A stretch of DNA of 64,000 nt from Oligoflexales bacterium (lineage in GTDB: Bacteria; Bdellovibrionota_B; Oligoflexia; Oligoflexales; RGVZ01). Below the pieces are notes generated by a model. It had not been told where the DNA came from, did not search any database, and saw only the letters and a list, made by a program, of their open reading frames with translations. The DNA lies in the NCBI GenBank assembly GCA_947494335.1, contig CANLUT010000007.1:10469-74468 (forward strand), read 5' to 3'. This document shows positions 15,369-24,836 of this stretch, piece after piece (the first letter of the stretch is position 1; each line of letters starts with the position of its first letter). Position numbers and translations under genes: made by a program.

Positions 15369-17192
15369 ATGACACAAGCAGCATCAATGTGGCACCGCAC
15401 CCACACTTTGGGCGAATTAAACAAATCTCATGCGGGGCAGGACGTAATTCTAACCGGATGGATCAATCGTCACCGAGACCACGGGCAATTTATTTTTCTA
15501 GATCTTCGAGACAGATATGGCATCACTCAAGCAGTCGTAGACCCCGAAAAAGCTCCAGCGGCCTACGAAATCGCGCGCTCACTTAGAGCAGAGTTCGTGG
15601 TGGCCATTAAAGGCAAGGTCAATCTACGCCCTGAGGGGATGATCAATAAAAACATGGTCACCGGCGAGGTAGACATCCTTGTGTCTGACATTCGCATTTT
15701 AAACAAATGTGATGTGTTGCCATTTACTGTTCATGATGAATCCGAGGCGTCCGAAACTTTACGTCTAAAATACAGATACTTGGATCTTCGTCGCCCCACC
15801 CTCAAAAGTAACATGATAAGTCGCAGCAAGTTTGTCCGCGAGATGCGTCGAGCCCTTGACGATCGCGGATTTATGGACATCGAAACTCCATTTCTCTACA
15901 AGTCAACTCCAGAGGGCGCCAGGGAGTTTCTTGTCCCTTCGAGGATTCACACTGGACACTTCTACGCACTTCCGCAAAGCCCACAGTTATTCAAGCAAGT
16001 TCTGATGATCAGCGGATTCGACCGCTACTATCAGATTGTAAAATGCTTTCGTGATGAAGACCTTCGTGCCGACCGGCAGCCCGAGTTCACTCAAGTTGAT
16101 ATTGAGATGAGCTTCGTTGACGAAGCTCTGGTGACCAACACTCTCGAAGCCGTCACAAAACAAACCGTCACAAAATTTTATGATGGGAACGTAAAACTTC
16201 CGGAAAAATTTCCTCGACACACGTATGCACAAGTTATGGAAGATTACGGCGTCGACAAACCAGACATGCGATTCGATTTGAAGCTTAAAAATATCACTGA
16301 TCTCGCAGCGCAAACTAAGTTCACCATATTTAAAGACGCAGTGGGATCTGGCGGCATTGTGAACTGCATCGTCGTCCCGGGCGCAAGTGAGAAATTCAGC
16401 CGCAAAGATCTCGATGAACTATCTGAGCTGGCAAAACAGCATGGCGGCAAAGGCCTCGCATGGATCAAAAAGGCTGCAGGCGCTGGAGTTGCAAGCTGGA
16501 GCGGACCGATTGCCAAATTTTTTACAGATGAAAACTGTGCTGCGATTGAGGAGCGGGCCAATATTAAGCCCAATGACCTAATTCTCTTCGGAGCGGGAGA
16601 CTACGACTCCACCAAAGCGATGTTAGGTGCTGTGAGAAATAATCTCGGGGCAAAGCTTAAACTCTATGACCCGAAAGAGCTTTGTTTCCTTTGGGTCACC
16701 GAGTTCCCTCTTCTGGAAAAAGACAAAGAATCAAATCGTTGGCTTGCAAGACACCATCCTTTTACCTCGCCACGACCCGATGATCTCCACTTAATGAAAT
16801 CAGATCCTGGGAAGGTTCGCGCCTCGGCCTACGATTTGGTGTTAAACGGTTACGAGATCGCTGGTGGGTCGATTCGTATTCACGATCCCGATGTGCAGAA
16901 ACTCCTGTTTGAAACCATCGGACTAACAGAGCAAGAGGCGCAAAGTAAATTTGGATTTCTTTTGGACGCACTCAAATTCGGAGCGCCTCCCCATGGCGGC
17001 ATGGCTTTTGGCGTTGACCGAATGGTCATGTGTCTCACAGGTGCAGAAGCGATTCGAGATGTTATCGCGTTTCCAAAAACCCAAAAAGGCACTTGCCTCA
17101 TGACAGGTGCCCCGAGCCTTGTATCGAATAACCAACTTAAGGACCTCCATGTCAAAGTTGATGGAGTGATCGAAGGAGCCGAACACTTATGA
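15369..17192 (+). CDS. aspS: aspartyl-tRNA synthetase, probably non-discriminating
   Basis: A 607-aa class II synthetase that charges tRNA with aspartate. An OB-fold anticodon domain (WINRHRDHG...FLDLRDRYG), motif 1 region, motif 2 (YYQIVKCFRDEDLRADRQPE), a bacterial GAD insertion and motif 3 (GMAFGVDRMVM near residue 545) are all present. Two specificity positions are informative: His in RDHG (Leu in E. coli) and Gly in RPEGMIN (Lys in E. coli DEKNIN). Both match enzymes known to charge tRNA-Asn as well, implying a GatCAB step elsewhere in the genome. The ATG at 15369 is chosen over a GTG at 15336 by family length, with AAGGA upstream. Overlaps the next gene by 4 nt. Confidence 0.95.
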   Translation: MTQAASMWHRTHTLGELNKSHAGQDVILTGWINRHRDHGQFIFLDLRDRYGITQAVVDPEKAPAAYEIARSLRAEFVVAIKGKVNLRPEGMINKNMVTGEVDILVSDIRILNKCDVLPFTVHDESEASETLRLKYRYLDLRRPTLKSNMISRSKFVREMRRALDDRGFMDIETPFLYKSTPEGAREFLVPSRIHTGHFYALPQSPQLFKQVLMISGFDRYYQIVKCFRDEDLRADRQPEFTQVDIEMSFVDEALVTNTLEAVTKQTVTKFYDGNVKLPEKFPRHTYAQVMEDYGVDKPDMRFDLKLKNITDLAAQTKFTIFKDAVGSGGIVNCIVVPGASEKFSRKDLDELSELAKQHGGKGLAWIKKAAGAGVASWSGPIAKFFTDENCAAIEERANIKPNDLILFGAGDYDSTKAMLGAVRNNLGAKLKLYDPKELCFLWVTEFPLLEKDKESNRWLARHHPFTSPRPDDLHLMKSDPGKVRASAYDLVLNGYEIAGGSIRIHDPDVQKLLFETIGLTEQEAQSKFGFLLDALKFGAPPHGGMAFGVDRMVMCLTGAEAIRDVIAFPKTQKGTCLMTGAPSLVSNNQLKDLHVKVDGVIEGAEHL

Positions 17193-18154
17193 TGTCAACG
17201 ACACTCAAAACGTCTCTGACTTCATTCCCGATGGGACCACACATCCAGAAATGGATGAATGTGGGTCATGACCAGTACAAGGGCCATGGAAACACCAACC
17301 CCTCTGCAGAAGAGGTTGCTGTTTTCACGGAAGCATTTCTTGCGCGTCTTGAGGATGGTTCTCCCGATCACCGCGATCACCTTGTGGATCTTCTTGAAGA
17401 ACTGGTGGCAATGAATTTGCCTTTGCTTGCCATCAAATTGGTAGATGCATATCCCGATCTTTTTCCTCAAGACGATTTTCGTGCACTGCTCCACCTCGGC
17501 AATGCCGCAATGCTTGTCAGCGATCTCGCGCGCGCCGAGTCGGCCTTCATCGATGCTCAAAGACTTGTTCCAGAAGAACCAGCACCCTACGTCAATCTAG
17601 TTCAAATCTATTGCCATGACGGACTGATGGATCAAGCGGAGCGCTGGTGCCAAGCAGGTCTTGATGCAGAGAGTGATAACACGCGACTTTGGGAGTTAAT
17701 TGCGTGGATTGAGCAACAAAAAACAGGAACAGACGAATTGGACGCAAAAGCTGTTGCTCAGCGCATTCGCTCTTTAGCGCTCTCCAAAAACTCATGGGCC
17801 GGACTATCGTTAGCTAGTGAACTAGAAAATCCGGAAGACGCGCTTTCAAAAGTGGCTGTTCTAGAACCATTTTGGAGTGAGGGCTGCAGGGACGATGCGT
17901 TTTTAATCGAGTACACAGCGGCACTCGGCATGGCTGGTAAGTACGATAAAATTCCTGCGATTATTTGGCAGGCTGAAAAGCAAGAAACTAATAAAAAGTT
18001 GGCTTGGCAACTTTACCTGCATCTCATTCAATCATTCATGGGACTTGGGCGAGACGACGACGCGAGAGAAACCTTGAAAAAATTGGAACAACGAAACGAC
18101 CTGCCAGATGCCGCTGTTAACGTGATCTCCGCTCTCAAAAGCGAGCTAGGCTGA
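17189..18154 (+). CDS. TPR-repeat protein coupled to aspS
   Basis: A 321-aa cytosolic helical-repeat protein. Tetratricopeptide-like units are visible at about residues 105-135 (HLGNAAMLVSDLARAESAFI), 140-170 (NLVQIYCHDGLMDQAERWCQ) and 275-300 (IQSFMGLGRDDDARETLKKL). TPR proteins are scaffolds; no catalytic motif is seen. The ATGA overlap with the aspS stop shows translational coupling, which is unusual for this synthetase. Partner and role are unknown. Confidence 0.8.
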   Translation: MMSTTLKTSLTSFPMGPHIQKWMNVGHDQYKGHGNTNPSAEEVAVFTEAFLARLEDGSPDHRDHLVDLLEELVAMNLPLLAIKLVDAYPDLFPQDDFRALLHLGNAAMLVSDLARAESAFIDAQRLVPEEPAPYVNLVQIYCHDGLMDQAERWCQAGLDAESDNTRLWELIAWIEQQKTGTDELDAKAVAQRIRSLALSKNSWAGLSLASELENPEDALSKVAVLEPFWSEGCRDDAFLIEYTAALGMAGKYDKIPAIIWQAEKQETNKKLAWQLYLHLIQSFMGLGRDDDARETLKKLEQRNDLPDAAVNVISALKSELG

Positions 18155-18168
18155 TCGTCAAAAGCAAA

Positions 18169-18186
18169 CCGGCGGCTAGCTGCTGG
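18169..18186 (+). terminator. weak terminator candidate after the TPR gene
   Basis: CCGGCGGCTAGCTGCTGG folds on itself if G-U pairs are allowed (about 6 bp, two wobbles). It is followed by CCTAAAATATTTC rather than a clean T-run. Location 15 nt after the stop is right, but the signal is weak. Confidence 0.3.
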
Positions 18187-18307
18187 CCTAAAATATTTCT
18201 CAATAAATACAGGTGTTTATTTTTCCTTCACGTATCAATACTTAGGAAGCGAACCAGCACCTGACCGTTAATATATTTAATTATATCAATGATTTTATGC
18301 AAAGTGG

Positions 18308-18336
18308 TTGACATTTGATACCAAACGCGCTAACTC
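18308..18336 (+). promoter_or_regulatory. possible promoter of the NtrC-type regulator
   Basis: A perfect TTGACA (18308-18313), 17-nt spacer, then TAACTC (18331-18336), a poor -10 box. The start codon is about 50 nt downstream of the predicted start. Confidence 0.3.
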
Positions 18337-18355
18337 AGCGCTTGAAAGCGACATA

Positions 18356-18376
18356 ATTCTATTGATTTTATAGAAT
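18356..18376 (+). promoter_or_regulatory. inverted repeat ATTCTAT-N7-ATAGAAT
   Basis: Perfect 7-bp arms with a 7-nt spacer, 18 bp before the start of the response-regulator gene and just after its predicted promoter. It is well placed to be an autoregulatory operator or a leader hairpin. Confidence 0.4.
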
Positions 18377-18394
18377 CCACCTGGAGCCCCGCCC

Positions 18395-19888
18395 ATGAAA
18401 GCTTTAGTCGTCGATGATGATAGCACTCTGCGTCTCGTACTTCGCACCGTACTTGAGAAAAGAGGCTTTAAGGTTCTAGAGGCAGAAGATGGGCAAATGG
18501 GGCTTGAGCTCGTCCAGCGCCATCCCGATATCGGAGTCGCAATTCTTGATGTGAACATGCCGCGTATGAACGGTCTTGAGGCACTAGCCAAAATAAAGGC
18601 TATCAACGCCTCGATTTTTTGTTTGATCGCTACCGCATACTCCAACATGAACGATGCGATCACCGCAATTAAACACGGCGCCTATGATTATCTTCAAAAG
18701 CCAGTGGATCCGGATCGACTGGCAAAGCTACTCGACAAGGCCACATCAGCAAACAACATGATCCTAGAGGCTAGCTTTTCCGCGCCTAAACTAGACTTTG
18801 ATGAAGGTCGAAGCATCATCGGTGGAAGTTCTCAACTGAAACAAGTGTTCGACGTTATCTACAAGCTAGCTCGCGTCGACACATCGGTATTGATTCGAGG
18901 CGAGAGCGGGACGGGCAAAGAACTCGTGGCTCGCGCTTTACACTTCAACAGTCATCGTAAACATGGTCCATTCGTTGCCATCAACTGTGCGGCAATTCCA
19001 GAGTCTTTGCTGGAGAGTGAACTATTTGGACACGAAAAGGGCGCATTTACAGGAGCGGACAAACGAAAAGTTGGTAAATTCGGTCTGGCCGAAGGCGGAA
19101 CATTGTTCCTTGACGAGATTGGAGACATCAGTCCCGCCACTCAGGTGAAGTTGTTACGAGTTTTACAAGAACGAACATATACACCAGTAGGTAGCGGCCA
19201 GGAAATCAAAGCAGATGTCCGAATCGTGGCAGCCACACACAAACCATTAGAAAAAATGGTTGAAAAAGGGGAGTTCAGATCAGACCTTTTCTTCCGTTTA
19301 AATGTGCTACCCATTACTTTGCCTCCACTTCGCGATCGTAAAGAAGACATCCATTTGTTGTGTCAATATTTGATCAAGAAGTTTAACAAGTCACATAAAC
19401 GCAAAGTTACCTCAATAAGCGAACAAGCGATGAAGTTACTGATGGCTCATCAGTGGCCCGGAAATATTCGCGAGCTTGAAAACGCCATCGAACGCGCCTT
19501 CATTATGGAGTCTGGTGATACGCTTCAAGCAGAGGCCTTCGACTTGCAAGCATCATCACAAGGAATGTTGATACCTGCATCATCCCCAAGCGCAATGAAG
19601 CAATTACAATTCGTGACGTCTACGAGCTCAACTCCGAAATTGGAATTACCAGCTCAAATTGAACCGATTACAAAAATCAACGATAAGAGCAGCCTTATAC
19701 CCGATGGTCAGGAATTGAATTTCCCAATATTAAGAGAGCGTTTTGAGAGGGAATTTATCATCAAAGCTCTAACTGCGTACCGTGGCAGGATCAATCAGAC
19801 GGCTGAGGCGACCCAGATGACCAAGGTTACGCTCCTTAGGAAACTGGAAAAATATGGCATAGATGCCAAAGATTACTTCAAGATTTAA
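18395..19888 (+). CDS. NtrC-family sigma-54 response regulator (orphan)
   Basis: A 497-aa enhancer-binding transcription activator. Receiver domain residues 1-120: acidic pocket DDD at 7-9, phospho-acceptor Asp52 in [10 protein letters not shown], and Lys in YLQKPVD near 101. AAA+ domain about 140-380: Walker A GESGTGKE, the sigma-54-contacting GAFTGA loop and Walker [11 protein letters not shown]-terminal Fis-type helix-turn-helix follows ([20 protein letters not shown]). Phosphorylation by a sensor kinase should allow ATP-driven opening of sigma-54 promoters. No kinase gene is nearby. Two consensus sigma-54 promoters occur in this window (1517-1532, 44671-44686); a link is only a possibility. 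GGAG precedes the ATG. Confidence 0.93.
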   Translation: MKALVVDDDSTLRLVLRTVLEKRGFKVLEAEDGQMGLELVQRHPDIGVAILDVNMPRMNGLEALAKIKAINASIFCLIATAYSNMNDAITAIKHGAYDYLQKPVDPDRLAKLLDKATSANNMILEASFSAPKLDFDEGRSIIGGSSQLKQVFDVIYKLARVDTSVLIRGESGTGKELVARALHFNSHRKHGPFVAINCAAIPESLLESELFGHEKGAFTGADKRKVGKFGLAEGGTLFLDEIGDISPATQVKLLRVLQERTYTPVGSGQEIKADVRIVAATHKPLEKMVEKGEFRSDLFFRLNVLPITLPPLRDRKEDIHLLCQYLIKKFNKSHKRKVTSISEQAMKLLMAHQWPGNIRELENAIERAFIMESGDTLQAEAFDLQASSQGMLIPASSPSAMKQLQFVTSTSSTPKLELPAQIEPITKINDKSSLIPDGQELNFPILRERFEREFIIKALTAYRGRINQTAEATQMTKVTLLRKLEKYGIDAKDYFKI

Positions 19889-19982
19889 TGGTTACCATAA
19901 TTTTCGCGAAGCACGCCCTAGCATGCTATAATTAAGAGATAAAATCTCAAAAATTTGTGCATGTTGGAAGCCTGGTTCGCTC

Positions 19983-22448
19983 ATGTCACTCTCTGAAACA
20001 AAAAAGTCATCTGGCGCAATAAGTTCGACGACCCTAGCCCTCGTCAGACTCAGTCGATGGCACCATCTTACCCCTGAAACCTTAGCATTGGTTAAGGCAG
20101 AGGTTGCTAAATCTTTGGGGCTGGAAGACAGCTCAACAAACGCTGGCATGCGAGAATCTGCTAGACCATACGGTGAGCAAGACCCCGCAAAATTGACACC
20201 GCAGATGCGACACCTGATTGGAGCCGGGGCTCCGTGGCACGTGATTTCGGATGTGTTGTGGCAGGATTATAACTCTGGGCCTAGTCCAATCAAGGCTGCT
20301 CGAATCCTGGAGACAGCGTTTGTACAGGCATCACCCTCGGAGACGTTGGATATTTTCACGCGCATCATGTCCTCGGGGCTAAAAGGCTTTTATTGGTACC
20401 TCCACCCAAAATTACGCGACTTCATCGTTGAACACGCACCAGAACAGCACCTTGATCATCTTTATTGGGTAATCGCTCGAGAAACCGATGAATCAAAACT
20501 TAGCGGTATCGAGATGAATTACATCTTCCTACGCGTTGCCATGACCTCTGACAAAACAGCCGCTTGGATGTATTTCCGTAGGCATAAGAATAAAATTCTC
20601 GACGCATTCGGTAGCTCTAGACATTTTGGTTTAACCAAAAACCAGCTAGTCATGAAAGCTGGCGAGTTAGCTTTGAGCCTTGGATACAATGAAGATGCGA
20701 AGAATCTTTTCCAACTATTCCCGCAGGATTCTAATGAGCGTGAAACCGCGGTTCAAATGCTACTTCGCTTCGAAAGTAATGTCGTAGATAGAGGCAAGAA
20801 CAGTTATCTCGCGACTATCGACGATACACCAGAGTGGAAAGATCGCCTGAAGCTTCTCTCTAATTTCTGTGACAACCATCGAAAACTGGGATCGGTCCGT
20901 GACCCAAACAGGTCGTCTTTAGATCTGCTTTTGAAATCTGTTCTTCAGTGGGTTCCAAAAAATCCCGAAGGCTGGCGAATGGTTGGCGACCTCATTATCC
21001 ATCATCGCGATCTCGCAAACTCCCTTCCTGGACTTTTAAAACCTCTATTCGATAACGCTGTCATATACCATGGACCGGATATTGATGCTGCTCTTTGGCA
21101 CGCTTCGGGAAACATCGAGCCCAGAAATTTCTTGGAACAGTATCTTGTGGCCACTGGCCTACTTCATAAGTATGTAACCAATCCCCGCTTGGGAGAATCG
21201 TTGCTCTGGGATGCGCAAAGGCTAATGATGCACCCCGACGCCGTTTCCTCAAACACACCATGGACATGGCGTGATTTACTAAAAACGGGATCTCAATGGC
21301 TAAATAATACTACTTTACTTCTAGATCGTGACAGAAAGCGCGGGTTGGCTGCTCTTCGTCTCGCTCAGGACGGCGTCCTCGCGTCACAGGATACCGTTGA
21401 AACATACCTCTCCCATTGTAGAAACATACCCGACGGCCTTCTGCAATCGATTGCAAAGAATGCCACCGCCTCAGGAAACTTTGATTTCGCAAAAAATCTG
21501 ATAGTAAAAAGCGGACATTCCCGTGCATTCACAAATAAAGACTTACTAAACCTCTGGAACATGGCTGTGCGGGGTGACAATCCTGATTTCTCATGGCGGG
21601 TTGCGACGATTCTGAGTTCACGCGACTCGCTACCTGATTTGATCAAAAACTCCTGGGAAATAAGTGGCGAACGAAGAACAACCTACGTCCCGATCACGAT
21701 CACCCAACAGGATATAGAATGCGCTTTGGCGCAGATAAGTCCCGTGACGAAAAAGATCTGCCTAGCTCTGTGCATCATTGGTGGGCGTATTAATGATTTA
21801 GCCCAAATTAATGGAGCTTCGAGCCATCACTCTCCACCTATGACGGGAAGCTCCGGTGCCGAGCTAGCGATTATCAATGCCCTAAAAACCTGCCCAGTGT
21901 TACCAAAACCAACCAAGTCAGTTGTAGAAGCACGCGGCGTACACATGGTGCCAGAGATTTCTGCTCCCTTGGCTCAATCAATCATAAATGGCCCATGGCT
22001 TTTTGCCTTGCGCCTCTTAGCTGAGCGTTTATCCATCCCCGCATGGGGTTGGAGTGTCAGCGTACTTCAGGAAATCACAAAATCAGTACTCCCTCTTATT
22101 GGAACGGAATCCTCGCAACGAAGCTCTCCGAAGCTTTCAAAATGGGTCTTAAGCCTGACATCACAGGAGCGGGCGGCCTGGGCTGAGGTTGCCAATTCCG
22201 CATCAGGGGAATCCACTGAACAAATTTCTGCTGAAATGACGAAATTCATATGCAGATTGGCACTACTTGTTTATCCAAGCCATCTCCATGCCCTAAAAAC
22301 ACTTCAGCAATTACGGATGCCTTTGGAAGTTCTTCGAGACTTAGAATGGTTTGTACTTTGTGATGAAATATCTTCGTTCAGACTTCGCCACAACATTGCA
22401 AATCGAGTCGTAATTCCAGAAACATTGAAAAGCCATATTCAAATTTGA
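19983..22448 (+). CDS. large cytoplasmic protein of unknown family (821 aa)
   Basis: I do not recognise this family. The 821-aa product has no signal peptide, no clear membrane segment and no familiar catalytic motif. It reads as almost entirely alpha-helical, with many Trp/Leu helices of 12-20 residues (HVISDVLWQDYN, YWYLHPKLRDFIVEH, LAERLSIPAWGWSV), which suggests a helical-repeat solenoid scaffold. It begins 94 bp after the NtrC-type regulator on the same strand and may be co-regulated with it. The end overlaps the convergent hydrolase gene by 10 nt. No strong ribosome site marks the ATG at 19983. Confidence 0.65.
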   Translation: MSLSETKKSSGAISSTTLALVRLSRWHHLTPETLALVKAEVAKSLGLEDSSTNAGMRESARPYGEQDPAKLTPQMRHLIGAGAPWHVISDVLWQDYNSGPSPIKAARILETAFVQASPSETLDIFTRIMSSGLKGFYWYLHPKLRDFIVEHAPEQHLDHLYWVIARETDESKLSGIEMNYIFLRVAMTSDKTAAWMYFRRHKNKILDAFGSSRHFGLTKNQLVMKAGELALSLGYNEDAKNLFQLFPQDSNERETAVQMLLRFESNVVDRGKNSYLATIDDTPEWKDRLKLLSNFCDNHRKLGSVRDPNRSSLDLLLKSVLQWVPKNPEGWRMVGDLIIHHRDLANSLPGLLKPLFDNAVIYHGPDIDAALWHASGNIEPRNFLEQYLVATGLLHKYVTNPRLGESLLWDAQRLMMHPDAVSSNTPWTWRDLLKTGSQWLNNTTLLLDRDRKRGLAALRLAQDGVLASQDTVETYLSHCRNIPDGLLQSIAKNATASGNFDFAKNLIVKSGHSRAFTNKDLLNLWNMAVRGDNPDFSWRVATILSSRDSLPDLIKNSWEISGERRTTYVPITITQQDIECALAQISPVTKKICLALCIIGGRINDLAQINGASSHHSPPMTGSSGAELAIINALKTCPVLPKPTKSVVEARGVHMVPEISAPLAQSIINGPWLFALRLLAERLSIPAWGWSVSVLQEITKSVLPLIGTESSQRSSPKLSKWVLSLTSQERAAWAEVANSASGESTEQISAEMTKFICRLALLVYPSHLHALKTLQQLRMPLEVLRDLEWFVLCDEISSFRLRHNIANRVVIPETLKSHIQI

Positions 22449-23392
22449 TCTTTTGGCTCTGTACTTTTAGCAGGCCTAAACCGCAAGTCTTGTAAAAGAC
22501 CCTCGGACTCTTCACGCCCAAAAATATTAAGTGCAAAGTCAACTGTTCCACTTGATGCGAGACCAACCACGGAGACAGCAAGCATCGATTTGAAGGTTTT
22601 CTGATGATCTCTGGATGTGAATGGATCGACTCCAAGAGCTGATCTTGCAAACATACTTGGACCTTGAGCGTCATCATGAGTCGCGTTAGGAACGCTGATT
22701 TCTAGAATATCGCCGGCAGCGTGCTTCCAAAACTTATCTCTGCCCCTTGACGTAAAGACAAGTTTATCAGCGCCCAGCAAAATAATAGGCAGATCTATAT
22801 CCTGAAGATCTTTCAAAACAGTTTTATGAACAACGGCTGGATCAAGTAAAACTAAACCTAATACGGGAGAACCTTGACGCGCTGCAATCACAGAAGCACT
22901 GCCACCGAACGAATGGCCAACTAAAATCATCCTTGATGTATCAGCATTTCGACCAAGGATATCCGGTCGTCGGTAGATAAGCTCCGTCAATGCTTTTAAA
23001 CGCGAACCATTATCAAGCCACTGATTCCGATTAGGCAAGTCACTAACTACGACATGAAAGCCCCATGATGCCAAATAGCGAGCCTGAGCGTTATGAGCAT
23101 CTCGGCTTGAATAATTACCATGTGTTATAAAAATCACTGGGATCTTCTCGATCGTCTGCGGATAAAAGTGATCAATAACTAATGTGTTATTAAAGTCGAT
23201 CGCCAACTCTCGACCTCGTTTTTCAGAGACGGAAAACGGGCCGTTGCCGTGAAAGCTTCTTAATCTCGGCTCCTTAAGTATCACGCGTGAATGCAGTTCA
23301 TCCACGCCTAGGCGAGTATCCGAGAAACTCTGCAAAGAAACGCAGGCATTGCCCAAGAGACTGAATACCAGCAATATTTTTGAAAGCATCAT
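22439..23392 (-). CDS. exported alpha/beta hydrolase
   Basis: A 317-aa alpha/beta-hydrolase. The nucleophile elbow GHSFGGSAS (Ser near residue 164), an oxyanion segment after FITHGNYSS, a likely catalytic Asp in LLGADKLVF and a His in PNATHDDAQG make a plausible triad. The sequence suits the chlorophyllase/PET-hydrolase-like dienelactone branch. An N-terminal hydrophobic stretch (LSKILLVFSLLGNACVSL) is a signal peptide, possibly with lipobox-like GNAC. The start at 23392 or 23389 is chosen because upstream residues would mask the signal. Substrate unknown. Divergent from the lipoprotein gene at 23490. Confidence 0.8.
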   Translation of the reverse strand: MMLSKILLVFSLLGNACVSLQSFSDTRLGVDELHSRVILKEPRLRSFHGNGPFSVSEKRGRELAIDFNNTLVIDHFYPQTIEKIPVIFITHGNYSSRDAHNAQARYLASWGFHVVVSDLPNRNQWLDNGSRLKALTELIYRRPDILGRNADTSRMILVGHSFGGSASVIAARQGSPVLGLVLLDPAVVHKTVLKDLQDIDLPIILLGADKLVFTSRGRDKFWKHAAGDILEISVPNATHDDAQGPSMFARSALGVDPFTSRDHQKTFKSMLAVSVVGLASSGTVDFALNIFGREESEGLLQDLRFRPAKSTEPKDQI

Positions 23393-23489
23393 TAACAACT
23401 CAAACTCCACCAGAAAATCTGCTAAAATAATCGGTACATCTCGCAAAAAATTGACAAAGACGCTCAGCGGCAATCTGGAGCCAAGCATA

Positions 23490-24050
23490 ATGCAACGACA
23501 ACACTTGTTTTTTTTAAATTTTTTGATGTCTATCCAAATTTTGGGATGTAAAAGCCTTTATGACTTCAAAAACTACTCCAAGTCTAATGTCAAAGGAAAC
23601 ATCTCAGGCACAGAGTGGACCTATGCTTATGCCTATACAAATCCCGAGGCTAAACTCGCCGACGGACAGGAAATTATGATTGTTTTAGTTACGGCTAAGC
23701 CCAAAAACGCATGTCCGGACGTTAACGATAAACTCGCAGACCAGAGAGAGGTGGCCATTGCCATCGACGGCAAAATCGGAGAGATGAAAATTGGGGCTGC
23801 TTCAGATCGTCTTGAAACTAGTGACGACATGTTTACTTATAGAAAATTAGACCGCCAGGCGTCTGTAGCCTTTTTTGATCCTTCAAAGCCTAACGATGAG
23901 CAGTATAAATTTGCCACATCAGGAAAGGTCAAAATTACAAAAATTAGTAAAGAAACGATTGAAGGTGCAATTCTCGCAAAGATCAATCGATCAATTTTTG
24001 TAAACGGACGCTTTAAAGCGAAGGTTTGTAAATACGGACAGCTTAATTAG
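23490..24050 (+). CDS. lipoprotein of unknown function (186 aa)
   Basis: A 186-aa predicted lipoprotein: hydrophobic FFLNFLMSIQILGC with Cys near residue 20 as the acylation site. The mature part is beta-rich with no recognised domain (GTEWTYAYAYTNPEAK, VAIAIDGKIGEMKIG) and two further Cys that could pair (ACPDVN and KVCKYG). ATG at 23490 is preferred over an upstream in-frame start because GGAG lies 9 nt before it and only this start exposes the signal peptide. It overlaps the convergent small membrane gene by 4 nt. Confidence 0.75.
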   Translation: MQRQHLFFLNFLMSIQILGCKSLYDFKNYSKSNVKGNISGTEWTYAYAYTNPEAKLADGQEIMIVLVTAKPKNACPDVNDKLADQREVAIAIDGKIGEMKIGAASDRLETSDDMFTYRKLDRQASVAFFDPSKPNDEQYKFATSGKVKITKISKETIEGAILAKINRSIFVNGRFKAKVCKYGQLN

Positions 24051-24331
24051 TCGCAGATTTCATGCTCTATTTTACGTGGCGCATCCTGCCAGGGCCTGTA
24101 TGCCCATGCCTCCGATAGCGGTAATAGAAAAAGAAGACCACCAAGAGCGCAAGCCAAAAGCTCAATATTGATTGGAGCAGCACGATGAGACTGCAGTGAA
24201 TTCCAGGCGATCGCCGATGTGATAAGCGCCACAGCCAGAAATGTTGCCGCAAAGTTTATGAAACGCTGCTTCGGATTCACAAGCAATGTCACGACCTTTG
24301 CAGATACCACATTGTCAACTTGCTTTGCCAT
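24047..24331 (-). CDS. small two-helix membrane protein (94 aa)
   Basis: A 94-aa protein with two predicted membrane helices, about residues 26-45 (FAATFLAVALITSAIAW) and 57-73 (ELLACALGGLLFLLPLS). A short charged tail follows (RPWQDAPRKIEHE). The family is not recognised. It follows the 117-aa membrane gene by 26 nt on the same strand, so the pair likely form one transcript and perhaps one complex. Confidence 0.6.
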   Translation of the reverse strand: MAKQVDNVVSAKVVTLLVNPKQRFINFAATFLAVALITSAIAWNSLQSHRAAPINIELLACALGGLLFLLPLSEAWAYRPWQDAPRKIEHEICD

Positions 24332-24357
24332 CTTTTACCCCCAATAATTTAGTCGTC

Positions 24358-24711
24358 CTACTTTTTTGTTTCTTGCGATTTTTGACTGGTAAACTTAAGG
24401 GTGCTTGCCTGACCGTGAACACCCCATCGAAGCCATGCAATAATCGTTGTTGTGCCACCAACAAAAATGAAATTCCAAACCGAAATCTGAGACATTGTAG
24501 CCAGATCAGTGGCTGCATACATGCACACCCCGATCGCCATCAATGTGATTGAATAGGTTAAATGTGCGAGGTCATCTCGGCGATCCACACCTTTGAGGCT
24601 AGTTAACAAAATCACCACCCAGAAGGCGCATAAAAGCAAAGACCACGGAGCAAAAGGTATAACCCCATCCCACCACTCACGCAGACTACCGCTAAATAGA
24701 CTGGTCGACAT
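24358..24711 (-). CDS. small three-helix membrane protein (117 aa)
   Basis: A 117-aa protein with three predicted membrane helices (WSLLLCAFWVVILLTSL; SITLMAIGVCMYAATDL; VWNFIFVGGTTTIIAWL) separated by a basic loop (KGVDRRDDLAH). No family is recognised. The ATG at 24711 is used because an AGGAGG site lies 10 nt upstream; a TTG at 24720 is too close to that site. First gene of a two-gene unit with the 94-aa membrane protein. Confidence 0.62.
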   Translation of the reverse strand: MSTSLFSGSLREWWDGVIPFAPWSLLLCAFWVVILLTSLKGVDRRDDLAHLTYSITLMAIGVCMYAATDLATMSQISVWNFIFVGGTTTIIAWLRWGVHGQASTLKFTSQKSQETKK

Positions 24712-24836
24712 ACTGCCCAATCCTCCTTCGCAGTCCTAAAGATCGGCAGTTAAACCTGCGACTTAACAGGCAATACTTGCCCAGTAGGGACTCCTAGGTT
24801 ACCATTAGGACACTTCCCCGCGTACTGGAGATAAAC

